DNA from: Acidobacteriota bacterium
GTDB taxonomy: Bacteria; Acidobacteriota; Blastocatellia; Pyrinomonadales; Pyrinomonadaceae
DNA length: 64,000 nt
Direction: 5' to 3'
Assembly: GCA_016716435.1 (NCBI GenBank)
Contig: JADJWI010000003.1
Span: 992,001 to 1,056,000, forward strand
Of the stretch, positions 8,275 to 16,180 are shown piece after piece. Under the pieces are notes generated by a model. It did not search any database. It saw only the letters and a list, made by a program, of their open reading frames with translations, and was not told the origin of the DNA. The position numbers were made by a program, and so were the translations under genes. How positions within the stretch are numbered: position 1 is the stretch's first letter; the number at the start of each line of letters is the position of its first letter.

Positions 8275-10286
8275 GCAAGATGCCAATCAATCTATCCGAA
8301 AGCGTTCAAGAAATCTCCGATTTACGCGACGAGATCGAGCGGCACAATGAGCTTTATTATCAGAAAGCGGAGCCGGAGATCTCTGACTTTGCGTTTGATC
8401 AACTGCTTGAAAGGCTGAAAGCTCTAGAGGCGGAGCATCCGGAACTGATCACGCCGGACAGCCCGACCCAACGCGTCGGCGGCAAGGCGGACAGTCTTCG
8501 GCCATTTACACACACCGTTCCGCTGATGTCGCTCGACAACAGCTACAGCCTCGACGAGCTGAAAGCTTTCACCGAACGCTGCGAACGCCTCGCCGAGGGG
8601 CGCAAGCTTGAGTACGTCGCGGAGCTCAAGATCGACGGCCTCTCCGTCGCACTCCACTACGAGAACGCAGTGCTAGCCGCAGCCGCGACTCGCGGAGACG
8701 GCCGGGCCGGCGACGAGGTGACGCAGAACGCAAGGACGATCCGCACCGTTCCGCTCCGTCTAAAGATAGATTCGCCGCCGCATGCCGAGATACGCGGCGA
8801 GGTCTTTCTCTCGCGTTCGCAGTTTGCGAGGATCAACGCCGAGCTCGAGATGCAGGGCGAGAAGACCTTTGCCAACCCGCGCAATTGCGCCAGCGGCACG
8901 CTCCGGATGCTCGATTCGCAAGTGGTCGCCTCCCGTCGGCTCGATATGTTTCCTTACGATGTGCTGGCCGGGAACCAGAAGATGTTTGCGACGCACTGGG
9001 AAAATTTCGATTGGCTCGAACGCAACGGCTTTAACGTGAATCCAAACCGGGCCTTGTGTGCCGGATACGACGAACTTGTTACCTTCATCAACGAAATGGA
9101 AACGCACCGCGACACGCTCGATTATGAGATCGACGGCGTCGTCGTGAAGGTGAATTCGACGGCATTGCAGGAAGAATTTGGAGCGACGACGAAAGCCCCG
9201 CGTTGGGCGATTGCTTATAAGTATCCGGCACGCCAGGCGACGACAAAGCTGCTTTCTATCAGCATCCAGGTTGGCCGGACCGGAGCACTGACCCCGGTCG
9301 CAAATCTCGAACCAACGCTCCTTGCCGGCACAACCGTCGCCCGGGCATCGCTCCACAACGAGGACGAGATAAAGCGGCTCGGGCTAAAGATCGGCGACTA
9401 CGTTCTGATCGAAAAAAGCGGCGAGATCATCCCGCAGGTATTGGCGAACATTCCGACAAAACGCGACGGCACCGAGACCGATTTCGAGTTCCCGACCGAA
9501 TGCCCGGTTTGCGGCTGGGACGCTGTACGCCCCGAGGGCGAAGCCGTCCGCCGCTGCACAAATCCCGATTGCCCCGCAAAGTTGAAGGCACGCATTCAAT
9601 ACTTCGCCTCGCGAAAGGCGATGGACATCGAGGGCCTCGGCGAAGTGCTGGTCGAAACGCTTGTTGATAAAGAGATGATCCGCGACGTCGCCGATCTCTA
9701 TAACCTGAAGGTCGCCGACATCGCCGCCCTCGAACGGATGGCCGAAAAATCCGGTACGAACCTCATCGACCAGATCGAGGCCAGCAAGACGCGAGGGCTC
9801 CAGCGGCTGCTCTACGGCATCGACATCCGCCATGTCGGCGAACGCTACGCAAAGATAATCGCCGGTAATTTCCGGAGCATCGACCGCATTGCCGAGGCGA
9901 GCATCGAACAACTTGACGACATACCCGAGATCGGCCTCGCCGTCGCCGAAAGTGTCCACGCCTGGTTCCGCGACCCGCGAAACATTGATCTTGTTGCAAG
10001 GCTCAAAGCCGCCGGTGTTCAAACAGAAATGGATGCCTCATCGACCGCCGCCCTCGATGAACGCTTTGTCGGCAAGACGTTTGTGCTGACCGGAAAGCTC
10101 GAAAATTACACCCGCGACGAAGCCGCCAAACTCATCGAAGACCGCGGCGGCCGCGTCTCGTCATCTGTAAGCAAAAAGACCGACTACGTAGTAGCCGGTA
10201 GCGACGCCGGCTCAAAGCTAACCAAAGCCGAAAGCCTCGGCGTCAATGTACTCAACGAAAAGGAATTCAGGGAGATGGTAGGATGA
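8271..10286 (+). CDS. ligA: NAD-dependent DNA ligase
   Basis: Essential replicative ligase sealing nicks with NAD+, 671 aa, the usual length. In order: adenylation domain with N-terminal Ia motif (HNELYYQ, ISDFAFDQLL) and catalytic lysine in AELKIDGLSVAL, an OB fold, a four-Cys zinc finger (CPVCGWD...CTNPDCPAK), helix-hairpin-helix repeats, and a C-terminal BRCT domain (FVGKTFVLTGKLENYTRDEA). The ATG overlaps the mazF stop by 4 bp and has no clear ribosome-binding site of its own, so expression seems tied to the TA operon. Its stop overlaps the next small gene in the same way. Confidence 0.97.
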   Translation: MSKMPINLSESVQEISDLRDEIERHNELYYQKAEPEISDFAFDQLLERLKALEAEHPELITPDSPTQRVGGKADSLRPFTHTVPLMSLDNSYSLDELKAFTERCERLAEGRKLEYVAELKIDGLSVALHYENAVLAAAATRGDGRAGDEVTQNARTIRTVPLRLKIDSPPHAEIRGEVFLSRSQFARINAELEMQGEKTFANPRNCASGTLRMLDSQVVASRRLDMFPYDVLAGNQKMFATHWENFDWLERNGFNVNPNRALCAGYDELVTFINEMETHRDTLDYEIDGVVVKVNSTALQEEFGATTKAPRWAIAYKYPARQATTKLLSISIQVGRTGALTPVANLEPTLLAGTTVARASLHNEDEIKRLGLKIGDYVLIEKSGEIIPQVLANIPTKRDGTETDFEFPTECPVCGWDAVRPEGEAVRRCTNPDCPAKLKARIQYFASRKAMDIEGLGEVLVETLVDKEMIRDVADLYNLKVADIAALERMAEKSGTNLIDQIEASKTRGLQRLLYGIDIRHVGERYAKIIAGNFRSIDRIAEASIEQLDDIPEIGLAVAESVHAWFRDPRNIDLVARLKAAGVQTEMDASSTAALDERFVGKTFVLTGKLENYTRDEAAKLIEDRGGRVSSSVSKKTDYVVAGSDAGSKLTKAESLGVNVLNEKEFREMVG

Positions 10287-10501
10287 GTGACGATTTTAAT
10301 GTCAGACTTAGAATTGCAAAACATGAGCTATTTCAGAAACTAACTGTTGAAGAGCGCCTCCTCGTTGCCGATCAATTCTTTATGACGGCAAAGGAAATTA
10401 TCGTTGATAATGCTCCAAAGAATCTCAATGAGAACCAGATGAAACGATACGTTTATGAAAAGATGTACAACGAGGCTCCGCCGGCCGACCTCTGGAGGTA
10501 G
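10283..10501 (+). CDS. Small hypothetical protein behind ligA
   Basis: Protein of 72 aa, start overlapping the ligA stop (ATGA), so probably translated by coupling. It is helical and charged (KHELFQKLTVEERLLVADQF; NENQMKRYVYEKMYNEAPP) with no signal peptide or membrane segment. No family recognised. Base composition is lower in GC than ligA, as in the two genes that follow. Confidence 0.65.
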   Translation: MSDDFNVRLRIAKHELFQKLTVEERLLVADQFFMTAKEIIVDNAPKNLNENQMKRYVYEKMYNEAPPADLWR

Positions 10502-10504
10502 ACG

Positions 10505-10984
10505 TTGATCGAATCACTTCTTTTGCCTGAAGATTTGAAGAGCTTTTCACTCGGATACTCAGGGCTTCGATTTTTTAACGAGTCGGAATTATCTGACGGT
10601 CAACTTGGCTATTCCGTCGATCCTGATGGAAGGTCTCTTGCAGGTTCGAACCCGGGCGATTGGAAAGATGGTTGGACGGTTATTGGTTATGATGAGCGGT
10701 GCGGTGATCCGATCTTTGTCGATTTAAACTCCGAAGGTTTTCCCGTCTTCACGGCTGTTCATGGGTTAGGAGAATGGACTCCAAAACAGATTGGGGATAC
10801 CCTTGAATCGTTCAGGAAATGTGTTGACGAGATTTCCGCTATTTCGATCGGGCGTGAGAATCCGGTAAAGCTCGAGGCAAACCCGATCAGTAACTTGATG
10901 CGGCAAGAAGTGTTGAAGAAAATAAAATCCTTCAGCCTTGATTCTGATTTAGAATTTTGGGAATTGACGATGGGGTTTTACTGA
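10505..10984 (+). CDS. SMI1/KNR4 (SUKH)-family protein
   Basis: Protein of 159 aa with the SUKH fold: VIGYDERCGDPIFVDLNS, then AVHGLGEWTPKQIGDTLESF, matching the conserved GD.IF.D and HG...W.P..I..S...F pattern. SUKH proteins often serve as immunity proteins for contact-dependent or polymorphic toxins, but no toxin is adjacent, so this may be a stray copy. The start is taken as TTG because a good ribosome-binding site (GGAGG, 10494-10498) lies 6 bp upstream; no ATG fits the N-terminus. Confidence 0.7.
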   Translation: MIESLLLPEDLKSFSLGYSGLRFFNESELSDGQLGYSVDPDGRSLAGSNPGDWKDGWTVIGYDERCGDPIFVDLNSEGFPVFTAVHGLGEWTPKQIGDTLESFRKCVDEISAISIGRENPVKLEANPISNLMRQEVLKKIKSFSLDSDLEFWELTMGFY

Positions 10985-10993
10985 GGTAGGGCT

Positions 10994-11467
10994 ATGGAAA
11001 TATCATTCTGGTCTTGGTTTGCCCTCGGACTTTCGATGGCTATTTTAATTTTCGGCATCTGGTCGAGCAGAGATCTTTCCGGACGGAGGAGGGAAGAGCA
11101 GATCCGAAGGTTCGGAGTTTTTGCGATGTTTCCACTGGCAACTCTTTTCATGTTTCCGCCCAGCATTTTGGAGTTCTCACGACTTAACTATTTGCCCGAT
11201 CTAAATGAAACTACGGTCACGACGTCTGAAGAGCTCTCGAACCACGCTGCTGAAATTGCACACGAAGTAAATCTGCTTAAAGGCGAGGTTAAACAACTCA
11301 GACAAGAACTTGCTGAAGCTAATGAGTTTTACAGCCGTTTCGTCTCGATGGTAGCGATCGGTTTTTTTATTTTCACTATCGTCTATCCATTTGGACGAAA
11401 TGACAAAAATGTCGAGACGGATGTGCCAAAATACCCGCTTGGCCTTGCTCGGGATAGCGATGATTAA
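10994..11467 (+). CDS. Two-helix membrane protein with coiled coil
   Basis: Protein of 157 aa. A first membrane helix at about 5-25 (WFALGLSMAILIFGIW), a second hydrophobic stretch near 45-60, a predicted coiled coil at about 85-112 (ISN-like acidic start, then EVNLLKGEVKQLRQELAEAN) and a final membrane helix near 117-135 (MVAIGFFIFTIVYPFG). No family recognised. It follows the SUKH gene by 9 bp and is probably in the same transcript. Confidence 0.6.
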   Translation: MEISFWSWFALGLSMAILIFGIWSSRDLSGRRREEQIRRFGVFAMFPLATLFMFPPSILEFSRLNYLPDLNETTVTTSEELSNHAAEIAHEVNLLKGEVKQLRQELAEANEFYSRFVSMVAIGFFIFTIVYPFGRNDKNVETDVPKYPLGLARDSDD

Positions 11468-11494
11468 GCTCTTTTCAAGGCGAAAAGATGAACC

Positions 11495-11629
11495 TCAATC
11501 CAGATCGTCCTGGTTATCGCCGCTGCGGGCCTTGTACATCTCGGCTACCACCTGGATGAAAATTCCATAGACGACGATCGCACTGACGAGCAGACCGACG
11601 CAAAATACTATAACGTTTAGGCTATTCAT
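11495..11629 (-). CDS. Short membrane protein, 44 aa
   Basis: Small protein MNSLNVIVFCVGLLVSAIV... with one clear membrane helix followed by a charged, Asp-rich tail ending in DDLD. Its ATG overlaps the stop codon of the preceding minus-strand gene by 4 bp, and a GGAG-like ribosome-binding site is present. Family unknown. It lies convergent to the plus-strand membrane protein. Confidence 0.6.
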   Translation of the reverse strand: MNSLNVIVFCVGLLVSAIVVYGIFIQVVAEMYKARSGDNQDDLD

Positions 11630-11811
11630 ATTCTCCTACGCGTCGTTGTTCCGTATAGCCCAAGTGAGAGAATTGACGGGACCCAAAGACCGACAAAAAT
11701 TGCCGTGTCTCGATTTCCCTCGCCCAACAAGCCGAACCAAAGCGACACCGAAAAGAGAAATGACAAAAATGCCGCGACAAGAATAAAGAGATCTGATTTT
11801 TCGAGTTTCAT
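11626..11811 (-). CDS. Short two-helix membrane protein, 61 aa
   Basis: MKLEKSDLFILVAAFLSFLF... has a basic start, two hydrophobic segments (about 8-30 and 37-54) and an Arg-rich end (TTRRRI). It overlaps the 44-aa gene downstream by 4 bp, so the two are probably co-translated. No family recognised. The 279 bp between it and glyA hold a TAGAAT -10-like box (12034) and an ATAGC hairpin, nothing else seen. Confidence 0.6.
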   Translation of the reverse strand: MKLEKSDLFILVAAFLSFLFSVSLWFGLLGEGNRDTAIFVGLWVPSILSLGLYGTTTRRRI

Positions 11812-12090
11812 AAATTAAAGTAATGTTTGATCTGCAAAGTTATTTAACGAACTAATTTACCGTTTCGATTTGCCCAGAGGTTCGGATTCAGGCATGAAGG
11901 CTTTGAAGTAGATCAAGACGCGAATCTGACGCTCCCGCCGCATCGATATTCTTATCTCCAAAAGGGTTTGCTATCGCGGGAAGAAATAGCCGTGACGCGA
12001 GGGGTCGAAAGGCCTTCAACAGGGTTTTTCTGGTAGAATGGCGCTTGAGCTAACTCTGATTAACATCCAGCGAATTTTGAGTGAGAACGA

Positions 12091-13389
12091 ATGAGCGATT
12101 TTTTTACAGCAAACATTTCTGAGGCTGATCCGTTGATCAGCGATGCCATTGATGCAGAGGTTCGGCGGCAGGTCGATGGGCTTGAGCTTATTGCTTCGGA
12201 GAATTTTGTCTCTGAGGCGGTGCTGCAGACGATGGGCACTGTTTTTACGAACAAATATGCCGAGGGCTATCCGGGCAAGCGGTATTACGGCGGCTGCCAG
12301 TTTGCCGATGTGGCCGAGCAGGCGGCGATCGACCGGGCGAAGGAGCTTTTTGGGGCCGAACATGCCAATGTTCAGCCGCATTCGGGAGCTCAGGCGAACA
12401 TGGCCGTTTTTCTCGCGGCCATCAAGCATGGCGACACCATCCTTGGCATGAACCTTTCGCACGGCGGCCACCTGACCCACGGCCATCCGCTCAATTTTTC
12501 GGGAATCAATTATAAAGTCGCCGACTACGGAGTTGATAAAGAGACCGAGCAGATCGATTACGATGAGCTTCAGCGAAAGGCCGAGGAATCGCGGCCTGCG
12601 TTGCTTATCTGCGGTGCGTCGGCATATCCGCGGATCATCGACTTCGAACGCATCGGCGAGATCGCCCGCTCGGTCGGGGCAAAGGTGATGGCGGACATCG
12701 CCCATATTGCCGGCCTGGTCGCCGCGGGGCTCCATCCCTCGCCGGTGCCGCATTGCGAGTTCGTCACGACGACCACGCATAAAACGCTTCGCGGGCCTCG
12801 CGGCGGACTCGCCCTCTGTAAGGAAGAGTTCGCCAAGGACCTCGACCGCAGCGTTTTTCCGGGTGTTCAGGGCGGCCCGCTGATCCACATTATCGCCGCA
12901 AAGGCAGTTGCGTTTGGCGAGGCCCTTCGCCCCGAGTTTAAGGACTATCAGCAGCAGATCATTCTCAACGCTCAGGCACTTGCCGAGACGCTTTCCGAGG
13001 CCGGGCTTCGGCTTGTCTCCGGCGGCACGGACAATCATCTTCTGCTCGTTGATGTTTATATGGACGGCAAGGGCGTCACCGGCAAGGAAGCCGAAAAGGC
13101 GCTCGATGAAGTCCATATAACGGTCAACAAAAACACCATTCCGTTCGATACGCAGAAGCCTTTTGTCGCCTCCGGCATTCGCCTCGGCACACCTGCCCTG
13201 ACGACCCGCGGTATGAAGGAAGACGACATGCGCGAGATCGGACGGATGATCGCAAGCGTCATCCACGAGCCCGAGTCCGAAGATGTAAAGGAGCGTGTCC
13301 GCCGCGAGGTGCTCGAACTTACCGAGCGTTTTCCGATGTATCAGGGTCGGCTAAAGCCGCATCCGGGCGAGGCGAAAATTGCGGTGTAG
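12091..13389 (+). CDS. glyA: Serine hydroxymethyltransferase
   Basis: PLP enzyme of 432 aa interconverting serine and glycine with tetrahydrofolate, supplying one-carbon units. Signatures: LELIASENFVSEAVLQTMG near the N-terminus, YAEGYPGKRYYGG, and the PLP-binding lysine in TTTTHKTLRGPRGG. Full length for the family. It stands alone on the plus strand and ends in a bidirectional hairpin shared with the convergent gene. No folate or glycine riboswitch was recognised upstream. Confidence 0.97.
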   Translation: MSDFFTANISEADPLISDAIDAEVRRQVDGLELIASENFVSEAVLQTMGTVFTNKYAEGYPGKRYYGGCQFADVAEQAAIDRAKELFGAEHANVQPHSGAQANMAVFLAAIKHGDTILGMNLSHGGHLTHGHPLNFSGINYKVADYGVDKETEQIDYDELQRKAEESRPALLICGASAYPRIIDFERIGEIARSVGAKVMADIAHIAGLVAAGLHPSPVPHCEFVTTTTHKTLRGPRGGLALCKEEFAKDLDRSVFPGVQGGPLIHIIAAKAVAFGEALRPEFKDYQQQIILNAQALAETLSEAGLRLVSGGTDNHLLLVDVYMDGKGVTGKEAEKALDEVHITVNKNTIPFDTQKPFVASGIRLGTPALTTRGMKEDDMREIGRMIASVIHEPESEDVKERVRREVLELTERFPMYQGRLKPHPGEAKIAV

Positions 13390-13418
13390 GGAAAAAAAGT
13401 AAGAAGTGTAAAAAGCGG

Positions 13419-13445
13419 AACGGCTTCCTAAACAGGGAAGCCGTT
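13419..13445. terminator. Bidirectional hairpin between convergent genes
   Basis: AACGGCTTCC and GGAAGCCGTT form a 10-bp stem with a 7-nt loop, with A-rich sequence before and TTTT at the end of the stem. The loop holds the stop codon of the minus-strand gene, whose last codons form one arm, so the terminator overlaps coding sequence. Confidence 0.7.
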
Positions 13446-14033
13446 TTCCATTTCTATTTGTTCGAGCAGGTCGCGTGCCTCTTCGCTTTCAAACTCAAAG
13501 GCCTTTTGCTCGAGTACCTGAAAAGCGATCTCGGCATAGATGGGATCATCGAGCAGAGGGATCATCGACTGAGCCGGGAAGAGCACGAGCGTTTCGTATG
13601 CGATCGCACGAATTTGCGGAAGGTCCGTTTGGCGGATTATCTCCGCGATCTCGCCGGCCGAAAAGCGTTCCAAAAGGTGCTCGGCCAATTTCTCGAAGCG
13701 GTTATAGTCGTGCTGTTTCAGCGCCCTCTGGGCAAGCTGGATAAAGACCTCCGCCGAGCCGCACTGGGCCTCAAGGATCTTAACGCACGTCTCTGCAAGA
13801 TGGGCCGCTTCCTCGGTTCCAACGGCGTTCTTCGCCTTCATCTGGTCATCGAGCGCAGTAAGCAACTGGCTCAATTCCCAATCGGCATGGGCGTCGTAGT
13901 GAAACTTCTGCTGAGTTGGATTTGAGAGGAGTAGCCCGGTCGGCTCGAGCAGCCGCTCAAGCATCTTTTTTGTCATCGGCCGCAAGCCGTCCCAAACTTG
14001 AACTACTTGGGCATCGAGGTGTTTGAACATCAT
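13428..14033 (-). CDS. Hypothetical alpha-helical protein
   Basis: About 201 aa from the first of two adjacent ATGs (MMFKHLDAQVVQVWDG). The sequence is almost all amphipathic helix (LLTALDDQMKAKNAVGTEEA; VFIQLAQRALKQHDYNRFEK), suggesting a HEAT/TPR-like solenoid. No family recognised. An upstream in-frame TTG belongs to a TTGACA that may instead be the -35 of its promoter, which favours the ATG. It lies at the end of a minus-strand run with the lipoprotein and the 106-aa protein. Confidence 0.55.
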   Translation of the reverse strand: MMFKHLDAQVVQVWDGLRPMTKKMLERLLEPTGLLLSNPTQQKFHYDAHADWELSQLLTALDDQMKAKNAVGTEEAAHLAETCVKILEAQCGSAEVFIQLAQRALKQHDYNRFEKLAEHLLERFSAGEIAEIIRQTDLPQIRAIAYETLVLFPAQSMIPLLDDPIYAEIAFQVLEQKAFEFESEEARDLLEQIEMENGFPV

Positions 14034-14108
14034 TGTCAACAAACTCAAGTTTACGTGATACGCGCTCGATGTCAAGCAAAAATAATTTTTGCTGTTTTCA
14101 TCCCGGAT

Positions 14109-14429
14109 TCACCGACTTTTTTCGGCCATCGTTTCGACAGCGGCAGCGAGCCTTTCTTCAACTTCTGGCTCTTCGGTGCCGTCCGCAATTACCTCGACCA
14201 GGGCATAGGGCGAGCCCGAAAGCCTGCGAAGTTCCCAGGCCTCTTCGCCCTCGCGCGAGCGGCGCGTGAACCAGACGGCATCCACCGCGGCTTCGTTCAT
14301 CTCCGTCCCCGCCGGAAGCTGCGAAATCATATCGTCCTCGGGCGGCACCGTAAAAAGAAGACGCCGCGGCTCCCAACCGTGGCGTCGGTATTGTTCGAGA
14401 ATTGCCGCGAGTTCTTCGCCTCGGATCAT
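14109..14429 (-). CDS. Hypothetical protein, 106 aa
   Basis: Soluble alpha/beta-looking protein (LEQYRRHGWEPRRLLFTVPP; AVDAVWFTRRSREGEEAWEL; SPYALVEVIADG). No domain recognised. Its ATG overlaps the stop codon of the lipoprotein gene by 4 bp, implying co-translation. The shared operon is the only functional clue. Confidence 0.6.
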   Translation of the reverse strand: MIRGEELAAILEQYRRHGWEPRRLLFTVPPEDDMISQLPAGTEMNEAAVDAVWFTRRSREGEEAWELRRLSGSPYALVEVIADGTEEPEVEERLAAAVETMAEKSR

Positions 14430-15022
14430 TTGACGTTCGTGGCCGGCTTCGGCACGACCGGTGTGACATTCATGTTCATGTTGACGTTCGCGTTCGGCAT
14501 TCCCGGGACCATCGTGTTCCCGACCGCGTTCGCGGCTTCCTTCTCACGCTGGTCGCGGCCCTTGCCCGGCGACTTGAAAGTTCCGCCAAACATTTCGCCG
14601 ACTGCGAGTTTCCAAACTCCATCCTCATTTACAAAGCCGATGTCTTCCCACTTGTTGTCGCGTCCGTTCCAGACCTCAACGGCCGCGAACTCGTCGCCGG
14701 TGCGTTCGTCGCGTATCTCGGGAAGCGAATCGGCCATGGTCGTCGCGGTAAAGCCGTTCTCGAAGACCTTTTCGATCGGCGTATTGTTTCTCGCAGCGAC
14801 CATTTCGGCAAATTCAAGCGTCTTCTTGCTCATGTTCGACTTGATGGCCTCGGTGTTCTTGGATTTAACGGCTTCGTACAGTTTCTTATAAGCCTCGGTA
14901 GCCGATGCGCCGCCGCCCTTCAGTGCCGCATCGCCACAGGCGAGCATCGTCCCGACCAACCCGAGCACGACAAAAAGGCCGAATGCTCTTTGTAGAAAAG
15001 TAATGGAATGTTTGCGTTTCAT
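14426..15022 (-). CDS. Probable lipoprotein with DUF4878-like fold
   Basis: Exported protein of 198 aa from the ATG of MKRKHSITFLQ. A basic start, hydrophobic core and a Cys in TMLACGDA suggest a lipoprotein signal, although the -3 residue is Met. Residues 35-140 (ATEAYKKLYEAVKSKNTEAI, then AVEVWNGRDNKWEDIGFVNE, DGVWKLAVGE) resemble small NTF2-like DUF4878 domains. The C-terminus is Asn/Met/Pro-rich. Function unknown; likely periplasmic face of a membrane. Confidence 0.6.
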   Translation of the reverse strand: MKRKHSITFLQRAFGLFVVLGLVGTMLACGDAALKGGGASATEAYKKLYEAVKSKNTEAIKSNMSKKTLEFAEMVAARNNTPIEKVFENGFTATTMADSLPEIRDERTGDEFAAVEVWNGRDNKWEDIGFVNEDGVWKLAVGEMFGGTFKSPGKGRDQREKEAANAVGNTMVPGMPNANVNMNMNVTPVVPKPATNVK

Positions 15023-15103
15023 TATCCGTAGAGTATATTGACAGCCCATTTGAAAGTAAATCAGCGCTCGCGGGCTGACTAGTTTCGCCCGGCCGCTTCG
15101 GGA

Positions 15104-15109
15104 TATGAT
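15104..15109 (+). promoter_or_regulatory. -10 box placing the MDR start codon at +1
   Basis: TATGAT with 6 bases between it and the ATG at 15116, so the predicted +1 is the A of the start codon. There is no purine-rich ribosome-binding sequence upstream and only a weak -35. Confidence 0.5.
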
Positions 15110-15115
15110 TGCGAA

Positions 15116-16072
15116 ATGCTTGCATTAAGAGCCGAGAATGGAAGCCCTATGCTCCGCGATGTGCCGCGGCCGGCGGCCGAGGGCGAGGCGCTTGTCCGCG
15201 TTTCGCTTTCCGGCATTTGCAATACCGATCTTGAGATCATCCGCGGCTATGCCGGATTTACCGGGACGCTCGGCCATGAGTTCATCGGCGTGGTCGAGGA
15301 ATCTCCCGATTCTCCGGAGCTTCTCGGCCGCCGCGTCGCGGGCGAGATAAATGCCGGGTGCGGGCGGTGCGAGCGGTGCCTCAGCCGCGACCCGCGGCAT
15401 TGCCCGGAGCGGACCGTGCTCGGCATCATCGGCCGCGACGGAGCCCACGCCGAATTTCTCCGGCTGCCGACTCGAAATCTGGTCGCGGTTCCGGACGCCG
15501 TCCCGGACGAAGAGGCCGTTTTCATTGAGCCGCTCGCCGCCGCCATCGGAATCTCGGAGCAGGTTAAGATCACCGCCGAAACCCGCGTCGCCGTTATCGG
15601 GGACGGCAAGCTCGGCCTTTTGTGTGCACGAGCTATGCGGATGCTGACGCCGCATACATCCCTGATCGGCAAACATTCATCAAAACTTGACCGAGCAGAG
15701 CGGACCGGCATTCGCCCCATACTTGCGGGCGAAACCAAAGGGCTCGAGGGCTCGTTCGACGTGGTCATCGAAGCAAGCGGTTCCGATTCCGGCTTTGCCT
15801 CGGCGGTCGATCTGGTAAGGCCGCGGGGAAAGATCGTCCTTAAATCTACCTTTGCCGGAAAACCAACTTGGGAAGCCTGGCGAATTGTAGTTCAGGAGAT
15901 AACGATCGTCGGTTCGCGATGCGGGCGATTTCAGCCGGCGGTCGATGCACTTGCCGCTGGGCAGATCGAGGTCGCAGACCTTATTAGTGAAGAGTATAAG
16001 CTTGCCGATGCCGTAAAGGCGGTTACGGCGGCCGGGCAGAAGGGAACGCTTAAAGTGCTCCTCAGGCCCTGA
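15116..16072 (+). CDS. Zinc-dependent MDR-family alcohol/threonine dehydrogenase-like protein
   Basis: Medium-chain dehydrogenase of 318 aa. It has the catalytic-zinc region GICNTDLEIIRGYAG and LGHEFIGVV, a structural-zinc four-Cys lobe (CGRCERCLSRDPRHC), and a Rossmann motif altered to VAVIGDGKLGLL. The product would oxidise an alcohol or polyol with NAD(P)+, substrate unknown. Shorter than many family members at the end of the cofactor domain but apparently complete. It seems to be expressed from a leaderless transcript. Transcribed alone, just before the HtrA gene. Confidence 0.8.
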   Translation: MLALRAENGSPMLRDVPRPAAEGEALVRVSLSGICNTDLEIIRGYAGFTGTLGHEFIGVVEESPDSPELLGRRVAGEINAGCGRCERCLSRDPRHCPERTVLGIIGRDGAHAEFLRLPTRNLVAVPDAVPDEEAVFIEPLAAAIGISEQVKITAETRVAVIGDGKLGLLCARAMRMLTPHTSLIGKHSSKLDRAERTGIRPILAGETKGLEGSFDVVIEASGSDSGFASAVDLVRPRGKIVLKSTFAGKPTWEAWRIVVQEITIVGSRCGRFQPAVDALAAGQIEVADLISEEYKLADAVKAVTAAGQKGTLKVLLRP

Positions 16073-16180
16073 GCGAAACTTGCCGGGCGAAATAAATTTT
16101 CGGATTTTGGGCATCTTTTGATACCCTTAGTGAACTAATTGTTAAGGCCGTTCGCGGTCGGGAAGTGGAGGTTTTTACGT

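Noticed and set aside
12016..13266. 416-codon minus-strand frame
   Set aside because: Antisense shadow of glyA.
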